A stretch of 64,000 nucleotides of DNA from Constantimarinum furrinae (GTDB taxonomy: Bacteria; Bacteroidota; Bacteroidia; Flavobacteriales; Flavobacteriaceae), in contig NZ_CP052909.1 in the NCBI RefSeq assembly GCF_014295415.1, positions 1,550,001 through 1,614,000 of the forward strand, given 5' to 3'. Of this stretch, positions 17,123 through 25,330 are shown piece after piece; position 1 is the stretch's first letter, and every line of letters begins with the position of its first letter. The notes under the pieces are model-generated. The model did not search any database. It saw only the letters and a list, made by a program, of their open reading frames with translations, and was not told the origin of the DNA. A program made the translations under genes and the position numbers.

Positions 17123-18787
17123 TTAATTCAAACTATCTTTTATTGTCGGCTTTGGTATGAATCCCGAATCGATCATTACACTATCGATCTCGGTGAGAGG
17201 CACAACATCAAATTCTATTTTGTTCGGATAAAGGTCTTCTTCGGAAAGATTTTCTGAAGCCTTCCATGTTTCACCTAATTGTTCCAGTATCGTGGATTCC
17301 CATTTCGACGGGTGCTTGGCATCCACCCATATCACATCGCGGTATTCTACGTCTACCAATGCGAGATCGGGCGTCGCAGCCCCATCAAATTTTTTGCTGT
17401 CATCGCGTTTGGCGGCAACGGTACACAATACGAATAAACGTTTTCTACCAGCGATGTGTTTTACGAAAGGTCTAAATTCTACGGGTTTGTTGACCGACCA
17501 GTCATATTCTTTTCGAGATTCCACCACCTTTAAAGGCATGGCCGAAACTCCTGCCATTCCTTGTTTTTTGGCTGCATGATTATAATAGTACAGCGCATCG
17601 GAACCATCTGCGGGGATAAATACGCTAAACGATAAACTGGTTCGCTCTTCCCCTATGGGTTCAAGTCCGAACCAGTGGTAGAGTCCGCTGTAAGCCTCAG
17701 TATTCATTCCGGTAAAATCGAAGTCGGTAACGAAAGGTTGTCGGTTTTCATCGTCTTTCAGGTCGGGAATCTTAACGGCAGTTTCCATATTCCATGGCAA
17801 CGGATCTGTAAAGCCTCCCAAAAACTGCAGAGACTGTGCTTGCAGTCTCGAAACTTCTTCGGCTAACATATTCTGACGGGTTAAAAAAGGATGATTCTTT
17901 ATTTCGGAAGGAGGAATATAAGTTCCCTTTCCAATAGTGATACGTTCAAAATAATCGCCCACATCATGCGCGCCGGGTTCTATGATCATCACACCGCCGT
18001 AAGATGGATATGGGAAGAAAAACCCTTTCCATTTTATAAGGCTTACAACTTGAACCCATTTCCCCTCATCATTTTTCATATAAAACACTTCGCTGGGTTC
18101 TAGCGTGAACAACTGAAAGAAATTAAAGCGCTGCACCACCGCATTATAGGTGTTACGGCTAAAGGCCAGAGATTCCCCTATGGCAAAGGTGATGGGTATT
18201 CTGTTCCCGTCCGAAAATCTAGGAAACGGAGAAGTACTTTCCACGGTAAACAGTTCTTCGGTGTTATCGTTCATGCGCTGCCACATATATTCTTTGGCGG
18301 GTTGCACGGCCATGGTCCATTGGTTGGAACTGTCGATCCGTACCAGCTGTGGCGGTGACACTTCCTGTGTTTCCCCGATCGATTCGTAGGCCATAGTAAC
18401 AATGTTGTTGTAAGGCTGAATTCGTTCGTTGCGGGTTAGAGGTAATTCGTGAATTTCGGTGCGATTCAGATTTTTGTAGACATTATAGGTCTGCATGTAC
18501 TGATAAAGTTCCAGTTTCCAGCCAAAAAACCAAATCGTTGCGAAAAAGGCTGCGATCCCCAAAAGGATCAGGATTCGTCTCCCCGCTGTGGGTGCGTTTC
18601 GGAATTTAGACAAGGTAAATACCAAGAAAAGCAGGAGTATTAATATGACGAAGATGTATTTCCGAAGAAATAATAAAGCCGGCTGATAGTCATCCCTGAG
18701 GAAAAACAATAGTAAAACAAGGATCGCACCACTTATAATTAGGATCCTTTGTTGTTTCCTGCCTTTTTGCCAATATGCTTTTATCAT
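17123..18787 (-). CDS. Six-gene operon, gene 6: membrane protein with large extracytoplasmic domain
   Basis: The 554-residue product has three N-terminal transmembrane helices (about 14-30, 42-59 and 70-90; LIISGAILVLLLFFL, YIFVILILLLFLVFTL, ILILLGIAAFFATIWFFGW). A soluble domain of about 460 residues follows, rich in aromatic residues and strands (QWTMAVQPAKEYMWQRMND, GGVMIIEPGAHDVGDYFER, GLYHWFGLEPIGEE). I recognise no enzyme motif or family. It is the last gene of the operon, 22 nt after the 170-residue membrane protein gene. It is a plausible membrane anchor or substrate-facing part of the AAA+ machine encoded upstream. Confidence 0.7.
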   Translation of the reverse strand: MIKAYWQKGRKQQRILIISGAILVLLLFFLRDDYQPALLFLRKYIFVILILLLFLVFTLSKFRNAPTAGRRILILLGIAAFFATIWFFGWKLELYQYMQTYNVYKNLNRTEIHELPLTRNERIQPYNNIVTMAYESIGETQEVSPPQLVRIDSSNQWTMAVQPAKEYMWQRMNDNTEELFTVESTSPFPRFSDGNRIPITFAIGESLAFSRNTYNAVVQRFNFFQLFTLEPSEVFYMKNDEGKWVQVVSLIKWKGFFFPYPSYGGVMIIEPGAHDVGDYFERITIGKGTYIPPSEIKNHPFLTRQNMLAEEVSRLQAQSLQFLGGFTDPLPWNMETAVKIPDLKDDENRQPFVTDFDFTGMNTEAYSGLYHWFGLEPIGEERTSLSFSVFIPADGSDALYYYNHAAKKQGMAGVSAMPLKVVESRKEYDWSVNKPVEFRPFVKHIAGRKRLFVLCTVAAKRDDSKKFDGAATPDLALVDVEYRDVIWVDAKHPSKWESTILEQLGETWKASENLSEEDLYPNKIEFDVVPLTEIDSVMIDSGFIPKPTIKDSLN

Positions 18788-18809
18788 AATTTTTCGGTTT
18801 CAGTATTAA

Positions 18810-19322
18810 CTACTTGATCATGCCCTTATCTTTTAGCCGGTCACGCGCACTTTTCTGTTCGGGAATTTTGGCATGTGGATCTTCTTTCAGTAACGGTTCT
18901 TTTACAGGGTCATCATCACCGTCGGTAAGGTCTTCCACAAAATCCTTTCCCTTCTGAAGGGCTTTTTCCAGATTTTCTTTTTTTACACTTTCCCCGGCAA
19001 ACAGGAAGAGCGACGCGATATAGGTTCCTATGAGAATGCCTACAATGGCTGAAGCAAAATACTGAATGTAGAACGCGTTAAATGGAGTTACAAAACTTAC
19101 CACTATGGCCAGTAATAACAGGAAAAACGTGATCCAGACCAGTCGCATTAAAAAGGCTTGCCGGTGCACAAATCCTTTATTGTTTTCGGGCTTCATCTGC
19201 AAGTCTTTGGCATGCATCATATGATTAAAAAACCGGTAGATCTTGTTGCTCTTCGATTCGCTCCAGTACATAAGAATACCTGTGAGTATTGAGGCTATAA
19301 ATACTATGATTTCCAGTGTCAT
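18810..19322 (-). CDS. Six-gene operon, gene 5: small membrane protein
   Basis: The 170-residue product has three predicted transmembrane helices (about 3-20, 58-80 and 85-112) and a charged C-terminal tail rich in Asp, Glu and Lys (VEDLTDGDDDPVKEPLLK, then DRLKDKGMIK). The C-terminal tail probably faces the cytoplasm and could be an adaptor for the soluble partners. Its ATG overlaps the stop codon of gene 4 by 4 nt, a sign of translational coupling. No known family. Confidence 0.7.
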   Translation of the reverse strand: MTLEIIVFIASILTGILMYWSESKSNKIYRFFNHMMHAKDLQMKPENNKGFVHRQAFLMRLVWITFFLLLLAIVVSFVTPFNAFYIQYFASAIVGILIGTYIASLFLFAGESVKKENLEKALQKGKDFVEDLTDGDDDPVKEPLLKEDPHAKIPEQKSARDRLKDKGMIK

Positions 19323-20569
19323 ACGCTTTCGGTTTTATGAGATTCTAAGATACAATCTATTACCCAATCTTTATAGTTTTCATTCCATTGGCTATAATTG
19401 CTGTAAAAATTTTGCTTGTCGAACCAATACAGATGGAGCGGGTCTATGGGCATCATTTTACATATAAGAGTATTGATGAGTTCTTTGTGCTCTTCCTCCA
19501 AAGCCGAATGAGGTGCCAACAAGGCTTTTAAGAACATGGGCGGAACAACTTCGTCTTCCTTTAATTCCCGCTCTACGATCTTACGCTGGTTAAAACGCTC
19601 AACACTCAGCAATTGCTTCTGAACTTCCGGATCCAAAGTATTGAGATATTTTTTGAAAAGAAACTGACTGGCGAGGATCTCGTTTAAAGGATGTTCTGTT
19701 GCGCTGAGATGGGAGGAGAGTAAATGTTTTTTTATGCGTTCGTACCTATCGGTTCTGGCAGCTTTATGAAGGTCCCGTTCCACAATAAGGTGGTGTTGTA
19801 AGGTTTCTATTAACTCGGTATGATCGATATGATACAACAACACATCATGACTGGTATCCTTAATGGCTGTATTAAAAGTTTCTGTTGATTCGAAGATCAT
19901 TACAGGTTTAATAAAGTCTTTCAGTATAAATACACCTCCAAATGCCCGGGTATAAAATGAACTTACCGGGAGATTCAGAACTTCCAGCAGTAATTTTCGT
20001 GTGCGAAGATCTCCATGATCTCTGGCCGATTTCAATATTTTATGGTGCAGCTCCCGGTTTATAAAATTGTTTCCTTCGTTGAATTGAGCTACCAAGTCCA
20101 GCTGTTGCCGTTGTTTTTTCTCCAGATCGTTAATTAATTTAAAAGTCACTTCAATTTTAGTGTAATACAAGAGATCCAACGGATTGTGATAGGCATCCAT
20201 CTTCTGGTCGAGATGGATACAGATAGCCGAATCTTTTGTAATATCTTTTATTTCCTTTCGGTACGCAGCAAAAACGGCCCGTATGAGATCGCGATCGAAA
20301 CTGTGAAATGGCATATAAACAGGTAATTGTTCCTGTTGAGGGGAAACCAGTATGGCATTGCTGTTTGCTTCGCCTATGTTGAGGTAATACGGATCTTTTC
20401 TTTCTTCGGAAATCTCCGGACTCCAGCCCATGGCGTCCACTTTAAAATGAGGAAGGGTTGTAGGGCTTAATCCCAACACGGCTAAACATTCATTATAACG
20501 TTTTACCAATGCCCCGGAAAGCGAAATGAGTCCGCCACCGTAAAGTCCCGCCGCCTTTAGTTTTTCCAT
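19319..20569 (-). CDS. Six-gene operon, gene 4: unknown soluble protein
   Basis: The 416-residue product has no signal peptide or clear membrane segment. It begins MEKLKAAGLYGGGLISLSG, a Gly-rich opening that looks conserved in form. A helix-rich body follows, with several His-containing stretches (LLYHIDHTELIETLQHHLIVE) but no HxxxH metal-enzyme signature that I can defend. I associate the opening with an uncharacterised flavobacterial family but cannot verify which. Its ATG overlaps the stop of the AAA+ gene by 1 nt, so the two are translationally coupled and their products probably interact. Confidence 0.7.
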   Translation of the reverse strand: MEKLKAAGLYGGGLISLSGALVKRYNECLAVLGLSPTTLPHFKVDAMGWSPEISEERKDPYYLNIGEANSNAILVSPQQEQLPVYMPFHSFDRDLIRAVFAAYRKEIKDITKDSAICIHLDQKMDAYHNPLDLLYYTKIEVTFKLINDLEKKQRQQLDLVAQFNEGNNFINRELHHKILKSARDHGDLRTRKLLLEVLNLPVSSFYTRAFGGVFILKDFIKPVMIFESTETFNTAIKDTSHDVLLYHIDHTELIETLQHHLIVERDLHKAARTDRYERIKKHLLSSHLSATEHPLNEILASQFLFKKYLNTLDPEVQKQLLSVERFNQRKIVERELKEDEVVPPMFLKALLAPHSALEEEHKELINTLICKMMPIDPLHLYWFDKQNFYSNYSQWNENYKDWVIDCILESHKTESV

Positions 20570-22533
20570 TATTGGTCTCCTTCTTCAAAAATTCTTCGTG
20601 CTTCCAGCTGAATGTTCATATCATGCACCCGCTGATCCACTTTGCGTTTAAAATCGGTATCGGCTATTGTTGCCACATTGTCGAGATATCGAATGGCCTC
20701 CTGTTTTCTGATGTCTGAAAAGTTGAGTCCTTTCATATTTTGTTTCATCAAGTCCTGCAGCATGGTAAATTTGGTGTCGTAATCTTTTCTGAAATACAGG
20801 CTTGGGTCTTCAAACCATTCTGAAGGCAGGTCGAAATCGGTTAAACGGAGGGAAACAGCGCTCTGAATGTTTCTGATGTCACGGGAAGAGAAGAACGGAA
20901 ATGCTTTTTGAATATTTTTAAACAACGCAGCGTAGAACAGATGCTCGGTATCCTTGTGTTTCTTTTCGGTCTGCTCGTAGATCTCCAGCACTTTTTCTTC
21001 CGAAGGTCGTTCTACATTGCTCAGGATCTCTCCAAGATTCTTGGCAAGCCCTTGATCGCTGAGATAAGTGTAGTCTCCCGGGCCGCTCATATTTACAAAA
21101 CCGGGCATGGTTTTTTCGAATTTTCTCCACCACAGATAATCCTGATCGATAAAATCGGGGATCGTACGGGCTCCATCGATCTTAAATCGTCCCTGCACTC
21201 TTGAAATCACGGCCTTGTCCAGCATTTCAGGAAGGTTGGTAAACAGTCCTATCGAACTATTGCCATAGTTTACTGCGTAGGCACCTTCGGTATAACGCAG
21301 GAACACTCCTATAACCTCCTTAACCCCGGCAGATACTCCTTGTGCAGTACGCTCCTGCAGATTGTTTTCGGCATCATCGATAGGGGCAAATATAAGTTTG
21401 GTGGGATCCTGCAGCGGCTTCATCCATTGAACCATTTTTTCGGCCGACCCTCCCTGAAAGGTAGAGATGAGCGTATCTGGCATGGGATGAAACAGAAATG
21501 GGATATCCAGTTCGTCACAATGTTTTTTGAGTCGGGTGGCAATGGCAGCGATCAACATGCTTTTCCCCGTACCCGGAATTCCATAGCCCATAAAAACCGG
21601 CATAAAGCCACCTAATTCCTGAAAAGGATTCTTTTTAGCGGTAAAATCATAGCTCAACATCCGTTCGGTAAGTCTGCGGGCAAAGTGCTTGGCATCGCGG
21701 TTACCCACGATCTCTTCAAACTGGATTTTATTGAACTCCACACTTTTTGCCGTGCCTTCAAAGACATTTTCCCAACCTGAAACGGCAAACTCGCTTTTCT
21801 CCAGTTTATAGGTGCGGTCTACTATGGTTTCGGTGTATTCCAGCGCACCGATTCGCAGCTGTATTTCGGTAATAACAGCTTCAAAGAATACTACTGTAAA
21901 GTCGACCACGTCTTTATCGGAAGTAATGATCTCGGGATGATTAAGGTATTTATCCAGATAGAACAACAGGCAGGAAATTCCCTTTACAGGTGACATGAGG
22001 GACAACTCCGGGATCCCGGCAAATTTGTTCTTCATCACGCTCAGGTCTTCGGAAGCCACCGGTTTTAGGTCATAGAGAATGCGGTAGGCGATTCCGTATA
22101 GCATGAAGGCTGTCGCGGTTTGCATCTTCGAATCGTACTCACGACGTTGAGAAGCATCGAAACTTGCCTTTCGCTCATTAAGGGCAGTAAGCCCTGATGC
22201 ATCCGAGTAGCTGTCCTTTAACCAGATACCGGTAGCAATGCCCTCTTGGAGTGCATATAACGCCTCATTTAAATGCAACGGAATGGCAACCGAATCGGGT
22301 AGGAGACGTTTTTTTAGAGAGAGTATGGTTTTGGAAACAGAGATCACCTCACTGGCATGTGTGCCATTGGCTTTAGACAAGTATAAAAGTATAGAGCTGT
22401 CTTTTTGATCCTTATCGCGGTTTTTGGCTTTAGCACCCTGTTCCCAGCTAACACCTTTTAGATAGGAAGTGGCTTCTTCGCGAAGATTGGCAAGTTCGGA
22501 AAGTTTTATAGGAAAAGTTGAATTGTGTTCCAT
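20569..22533 (-). CDS. Six-gene operon, gene 3: classical-clade AAA+ ATPase
   Basis: A 654-residue AAA+ remodelling ATPase. Residues about 1-290 form a helical N-domain without a known family. The AAA module shows Walker A GIPGTGKS (about 316-324), a pore-loop segment STFQGGSAEKM (about 353-365) in the place of the usual aromatic-hydrophobic-GES loop, and Walker B LIFAPIDDAE (about 378-388). The second region of homology is TNLPEMLDKAVISRVQGRF (about 431-449), with the sensor-1 Asn and an arginine finger. The usual Walker B Asp-Glu is Asp-Asp here. A C-terminal helical part of about 200 residues follows. These motifs indicate a hexameric unfoldase or disassembly motor of the spastin/Vps4/FtsH/p97 clade, with no protease domain. 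Neighbours overlap by 1 nt on both sides. The substrate is unknown. Confidence 0.88.
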   Translation of the reverse strand: MEHNSTFPIKLSELANLREEATSYLKGVSWEQGAKAKNRDKDQKDSSILLYLSKANGTHASEVISVSKTILSLKKRLLPDSVAIPLHLNEALYALQEGIATGIWLKDSYSDASGLTALNERKASFDASQRREYDSKMQTATAFMLYGIAYRILYDLKPVASEDLSVMKNKFAGIPELSLMSPVKGISCLLFYLDKYLNHPEIITSDKDVVDFTVVFFEAVITEIQLRIGALEYTETIVDRTYKLEKSEFAVSGWENVFEGTAKSVEFNKIQFEEIVGNRDAKHFARRLTERMLSYDFTAKKNPFQELGGFMPVFMGYGIPGTGKSMLIAAIATRLKKHCDELDIPFLFHPMPDTLISTFQGGSAEKMVQWMKPLQDPTKLIFAPIDDAENNLQERTAQGVSAGVKEVIGVFLRYTEGAYAVNYGNSSIGLFTNLPEMLDKAVISRVQGRFKIDGARTIPDFIDQDYLWWRKFEKTMPGFVNMSGPGDYTYLSDQGLAKNLGEILSNVERPSEEKVLEIYEQTEKKHKDTEHLFYAALFKNIQKAFPFFSSRDIRNIQSAVSLRLTDFDLPSEWFEDPSLYFRKDYDTKFTMLQDLMKQNMKGLNFSDIRKQEAIRYLDNVATIADTDFKRKVDQRVHDMNIQLEARRIFEEGDQ

Positions 22534-23588
22534 TATTGTAATTTTAGCGCCTCGATCTCTATCGGGTCCTTGCTTAATTTATTTATTTCCTGTGGAATCT
22601 GGTCGTACAGGGTCTGCATCACTCTGTGAGGGCTGAGTAAGTACTTTTCCGGTTTCGATTTTTCCCACACCTGTACTTTCGAGAAATTGAAAAAACTGCC
22701 CTCGTTCCAATCTCCAATAGAATTGATCTCTTCAATTGAAAGCGATATTGCGAAGGATGACAGGTCTAGGTTCTTATTAACTATTCCTTGAAGGATGGTG
22801 TGAGTGATCTTTAATTCATCCTTGGCAAATACATTATGTAACGGTCCCAGATCGAGCTTCCGTAGTTTCTTTGGCCATACCTTGGTTAATTTTTTATCGA
22901 TGGCATACGCCATCATGTCCAGTTCCATATCTCTGTCGGCAACGCTCTCCAATACCTTATAGATCTTTTCGGTGTAATTATCGATAGTATCCTTATACAG
23001 ATCGAAGTACATAAAACAGATAAAGGGACGGTTATAGGTAACATCGTAAAAAGACCAGCTTACCATATATTCCGGACCGAATTCGTCTTTGGTTCTAATG
23101 ATTTTTCCCTGAACGAATTTCCGATAGATAAACTTCTGGTCTACCGAATTATAATATACAATACTGGCAGCCTGATATAATTTATCTTTTCTGATATCTT
23201 CCTTCTCCTTTAATAGCTTCTCGAGAAACTGACTCTTTATTTCTTCAATCTTAGGAAGTTTACTAAGGTGTTCCTTTTTTAAGGAAAGGTCGTTATACAG
23301 ATAACGGAATTCCAGATAGTTTGGAAAACCCGATTCGGTAAGGTCTACCTTCAATTTCTCCTCTTCATCGTATAAATATTTAACACGAAAAGCCTCTATG
23401 GAGTAGAGAAGCAGTTCGCAATACTGCTCGATGTAGGTCACCTCCAACTCATTACAGATAGAATGCTGTGAAATACTTTTAACCAACTCATTAAAAGCAT
23501 GTTGTACAATTTTAAAATAGACCGCATACTGTTCTTTCGTTTCAAGAACAGCACTGTCCAGCGGTGTTACAATTTGGTTTACGGACAT
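22533..23588 (-). CDS. Six-gene operon, gene 2: unknown soluble protein
   Basis: The 351-residue product has no signal peptide and is predicted to be cytoplasmic. The N-terminal 150 residues are helical and charged (YLYDEEEKLKVDL, EIKSQFLEKLLKEKEDIRK). The middle is strand-rich with aromatic residues (EYMVSWSFYDVTYNRPFI, CFMYFDLYKD), and the end is helical. No family recognised. Its stop overlaps the start of the AAA+ gene by 1 nt, and it follows the coiled-coil gene after 40 nt. It could be an adaptor or inhibitor of the ATPase. Confidence 0.7.
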   Translation of the reverse strand: MSVNQIVTPLDSAVLETKEQYAVYFKIVQHAFNELVKSISQHSICNELEVTYIEQYCELLLYSIEAFRVKYLYDEEEKLKVDLTESGFPNYLEFRYLYNDLSLKKEHLSKLPKIEEIKSQFLEKLLKEKEDIRKDKLYQAASIVYYNSVDQKFIYRKFVQGKIIRTKDEFGPEYMVSWSFYDVTYNRPFICFMYFDLYKDTIDNYTEKIYKVLESVADRDMELDMMAYAIDKKLTKVWPKKLRKLDLGPLHNVFAKDELKITHTILQGIVNKNLDLSSFAISLSIEEINSIGDWNEGSFFNFSKVQVWEKSKPEKYLLSPHRVMQTLYDQIPQEINKLSKDPIEIEALKLQ

Positions 23589-23628
23589 TAAATGTGGTTT
23601 AGACAGTTAGGGGCGTTCAACCAGACAA

Positions 23629-24972
23629 CTATCCTAACAACTCATCGTCAGCGGAAGGTTTTGGTTTTTCGGGTGCCGGGTCATTGTCTTTTCCCGAAGA
23701 AGCATTCCCATCGGAAGCATAATATTCTTCAAAGATCTCTTTCATATCGATACCGTATCGATTGGCAAAATCCTTTTGAATTTCGGCATCTTTCTCACGG
23801 ATCTCCTGAAGGGACTCGGCATAACTGGAATATACGCCCTGCATCACTTTTTCGTGTACCGGAATATTGTCCATCATCTCCTGACGCGCTTTGGCGCTTG
23901 CAGTATGCATGGCGGCCAGCGTCTGACCAATATGTTCGTCGGTTTTTACTCCCAGATGTTCCAGGATGGCGGCAAATTCTTGATCGGTACGCGCCTTTAA
24001 CGCAACAACATAGCCATCGTAGTATTTTAAACGCTCGTCGGTGTCACTCTTTAATTTGGCACGATGCGTCTGCAGATTGCTGCGTAGAGAGGTAAGTACT
24101 TTTATAGTTAGGTTATGCTTGTGTACAAAGCTGTCTTTACTTGCAGCCAATGTGGTATAAGCATTTTTAAGGCCTTCCAGCTCTTCCACTTTTTGCTCCA
24201 GCTGAGTGATCTTGGCAATGGCATCGGAATATTCGGGAGATTGTTTGTCGGTTACTTCCTCCAGTTCCTGGCGTGCTACCTTTAGCAAGGCATAGTGCTC
24301 TTCCAGCTTTTGCTCGGTTTCCTGTTTCTTTTCAAGAGCCTTGTTGTGGTTGTTACTGGCTTCCACAATGGCATCCTGTAGCTTATCTTCCACTTCCTTG
24401 ATCTCAACTTCCCGGTTCTTAAGACGGGAGACAGCTGCCTGACTCTTATATGAAAGTTCATTAAGCAGTGTTTGAATATCGGCACTTTCAATACGTTCCT
24501 GAAACATTTGTTTGGCTTTCATATCGGCACCTTCACGTTCCTTTTGTGCGGCTTCCAGTTCGGCTTGCTTTTTTCGAATACGCGCTTTGCGCCCCCAAAG
24601 GTTGTTCCACCAGTTGTCTTTTACATTTTCGGCCTCTTCCAGTTCTATCCGAGCCCGTTCCAGGCGTTTTTGGGCGCTATCGATCACCTTTTGCTCGGCA
24701 GCATTTAAGGTAGAGAACTTTTCGAAAATGATCCCGACTTCATCCTGATAATCGGTGAGGTCTTTAATAGCATCGAGTAGTGACGAGCGATCTTTTTCGG
24801 CCATACCTACTACGTCATCCAGAGTAGCGTTGAGGATCTTTTGTCGCACTTCGGGATCGTCTTCTTGCGCCAGTTTAGACTTCATCTGGTCGACTGTCTT
24901 TCCCCAATTAACTTCTACGTTCTCCTGTTTAGAGTTAGAGTCGGTTTCTAATAGATCGAATTCATCGGACAT
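23629..24972 (-). CDS. Six-gene operon, gene 1: long coiled-coil protein
   Basis: The 447-residue cytoplasmic-type product is acidic and strongly helical. Heptad-like Glu/Lys/Gln/Leu stretches run from about residue 80 to 300 (ERARIELEEAENV, RIRKKQAELEAAQKEREG, KITQLEQKVEELEGLKNAY). A second helical domain (about 310-415) and a disordered Lys/Pro/Asp tail follow. The start is placed at the ATG at 24970-24972 (MSDEFDLLETDS); an in-frame ATG 48 nt upstream would add an unlikely basic leader. Similar proteins are sometimes labelled microtubule-binding in flavobacterial genomes, which is only a coiled-coil effect. It heads the operon and could be a filament or scaffold on which the AAA+ protein acts. 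Confidence 0.72.
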   Translation of the reverse strand: MSDEFDLLETDSNSKQENVEVNWGKTVDQMKSKLAQEDDPEVRQKILNATLDDVVGMAEKDRSSLLDAIKDLTDYQDEVGIIFEKFSTLNAAEQKVIDSAQKRLERARIELEEAENVKDNWWNNLWGRKARIRKKQAELEAAQKEREGADMKAKQMFQERIESADIQTLLNELSYKSQAAVSRLKNREVEIKEVEDKLQDAIVEASNNHNKALEKKQETEQKLEEHYALLKVARQELEEVTDKQSPEYSDAIAKITQLEQKVEELEGLKNAYTTLAASKDSFVHKHNLTIKVLTSLRSNLQTHRAKLKSDTDERLKYYDGYVVALKARTDQEFAAILEHLGVKTDEHIGQTLAAMHTASAKARQEMMDNIPVHEKVMQGVYSSYAESLQEIREKDAEIQKDFANRYGIDMKEIFEEYYASDGNASSGKDNDPAPEKPKPSADDELLG

Positions 24973-25127
24973 AGGAATGGCTATTTTAAGGTTATTGAAC
25001 TTTAAATTTTGGAGTCTCAATTTCGGTAAAAAAATTGAGTTTGAAAACTGAATCGTGAAAAGCTTTGTCTATTTGTCGGTGTCACCGAAATTTTGTTACA
25101 CCGTTTGACCTTTCGGCTAGTGAACTT

Positions 25128-25279
25128 TTCGCGAGAGGGGCCCGCCTTCGCTGCCGTGGCAGCGAAGGCGGGCTTGTAGCAGCGGCATCCTCTTTCCGGC
25201 AGCCGGGGGCAGCCGGAAAGAGATATAGCGGATAACCCGGTTTTATTGCGCCGCCGCAGGCGGCGCAATAAAACTCGCC
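25128..25279. repeat. GC-rich three-hairpin element, candidate structured RNA or interspersed repeat
   Basis: Three strong inverted repeats in an otherwise AT-rich gap: a 16-bp perfect stem with a 2-nt loop (25140-25173), an 11-bp stem with an 11-nt loop (25190-25222), and a 15-bp perfect stem with a 3-nt loop (25241-25273). The linkers between them (TTGTAGCAGCGGCATC and ATATAGCGGATAACCCGG on the plus strand) look like fixed single-stranded blocks. I recall similar blocks recurring in other flavobacterial genomes. The strand is unclear: on the minus strand the element would lie 5' of the six-gene operon. The other bases of the 25021-25330 gap hold only a terminator. No coding sense is credible in either strand. 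Confidence 0.6.
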
Positions 25280-25281
25280 AT

Positions 25282-25308
25282 AAAAAAAGCCTTTCAGAAC
25301 GAAAGGCT
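25282..25308 (-). terminator. Rho-independent terminator of the acyl-CoA dehydrogenase gene
   Basis: On the minus strand an 8-bp stem AGCCTTTC / GAAAGGCT with a 5-nt loop is followed by a run of Ts, 23 nt after the stop codon of the dehydrogenase gene. Confidence 0.8.
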
Positions 25309-25330
25309 AAACATTAAAATTCAGGTTGTG

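Noticed and set aside
16926-17126. Small plus-strand frame at the end of the porin gene
   Set aside because: It is out of frame within the barrel-coding sequence and has no independent support.
25017-25268. 83-residue Arg/Cys-rich frame on the minus strand over the hairpin element
   Set aside because: It is the translation of the GC-rich inverted repeats; composition is non-protein-like and no start context supports it.
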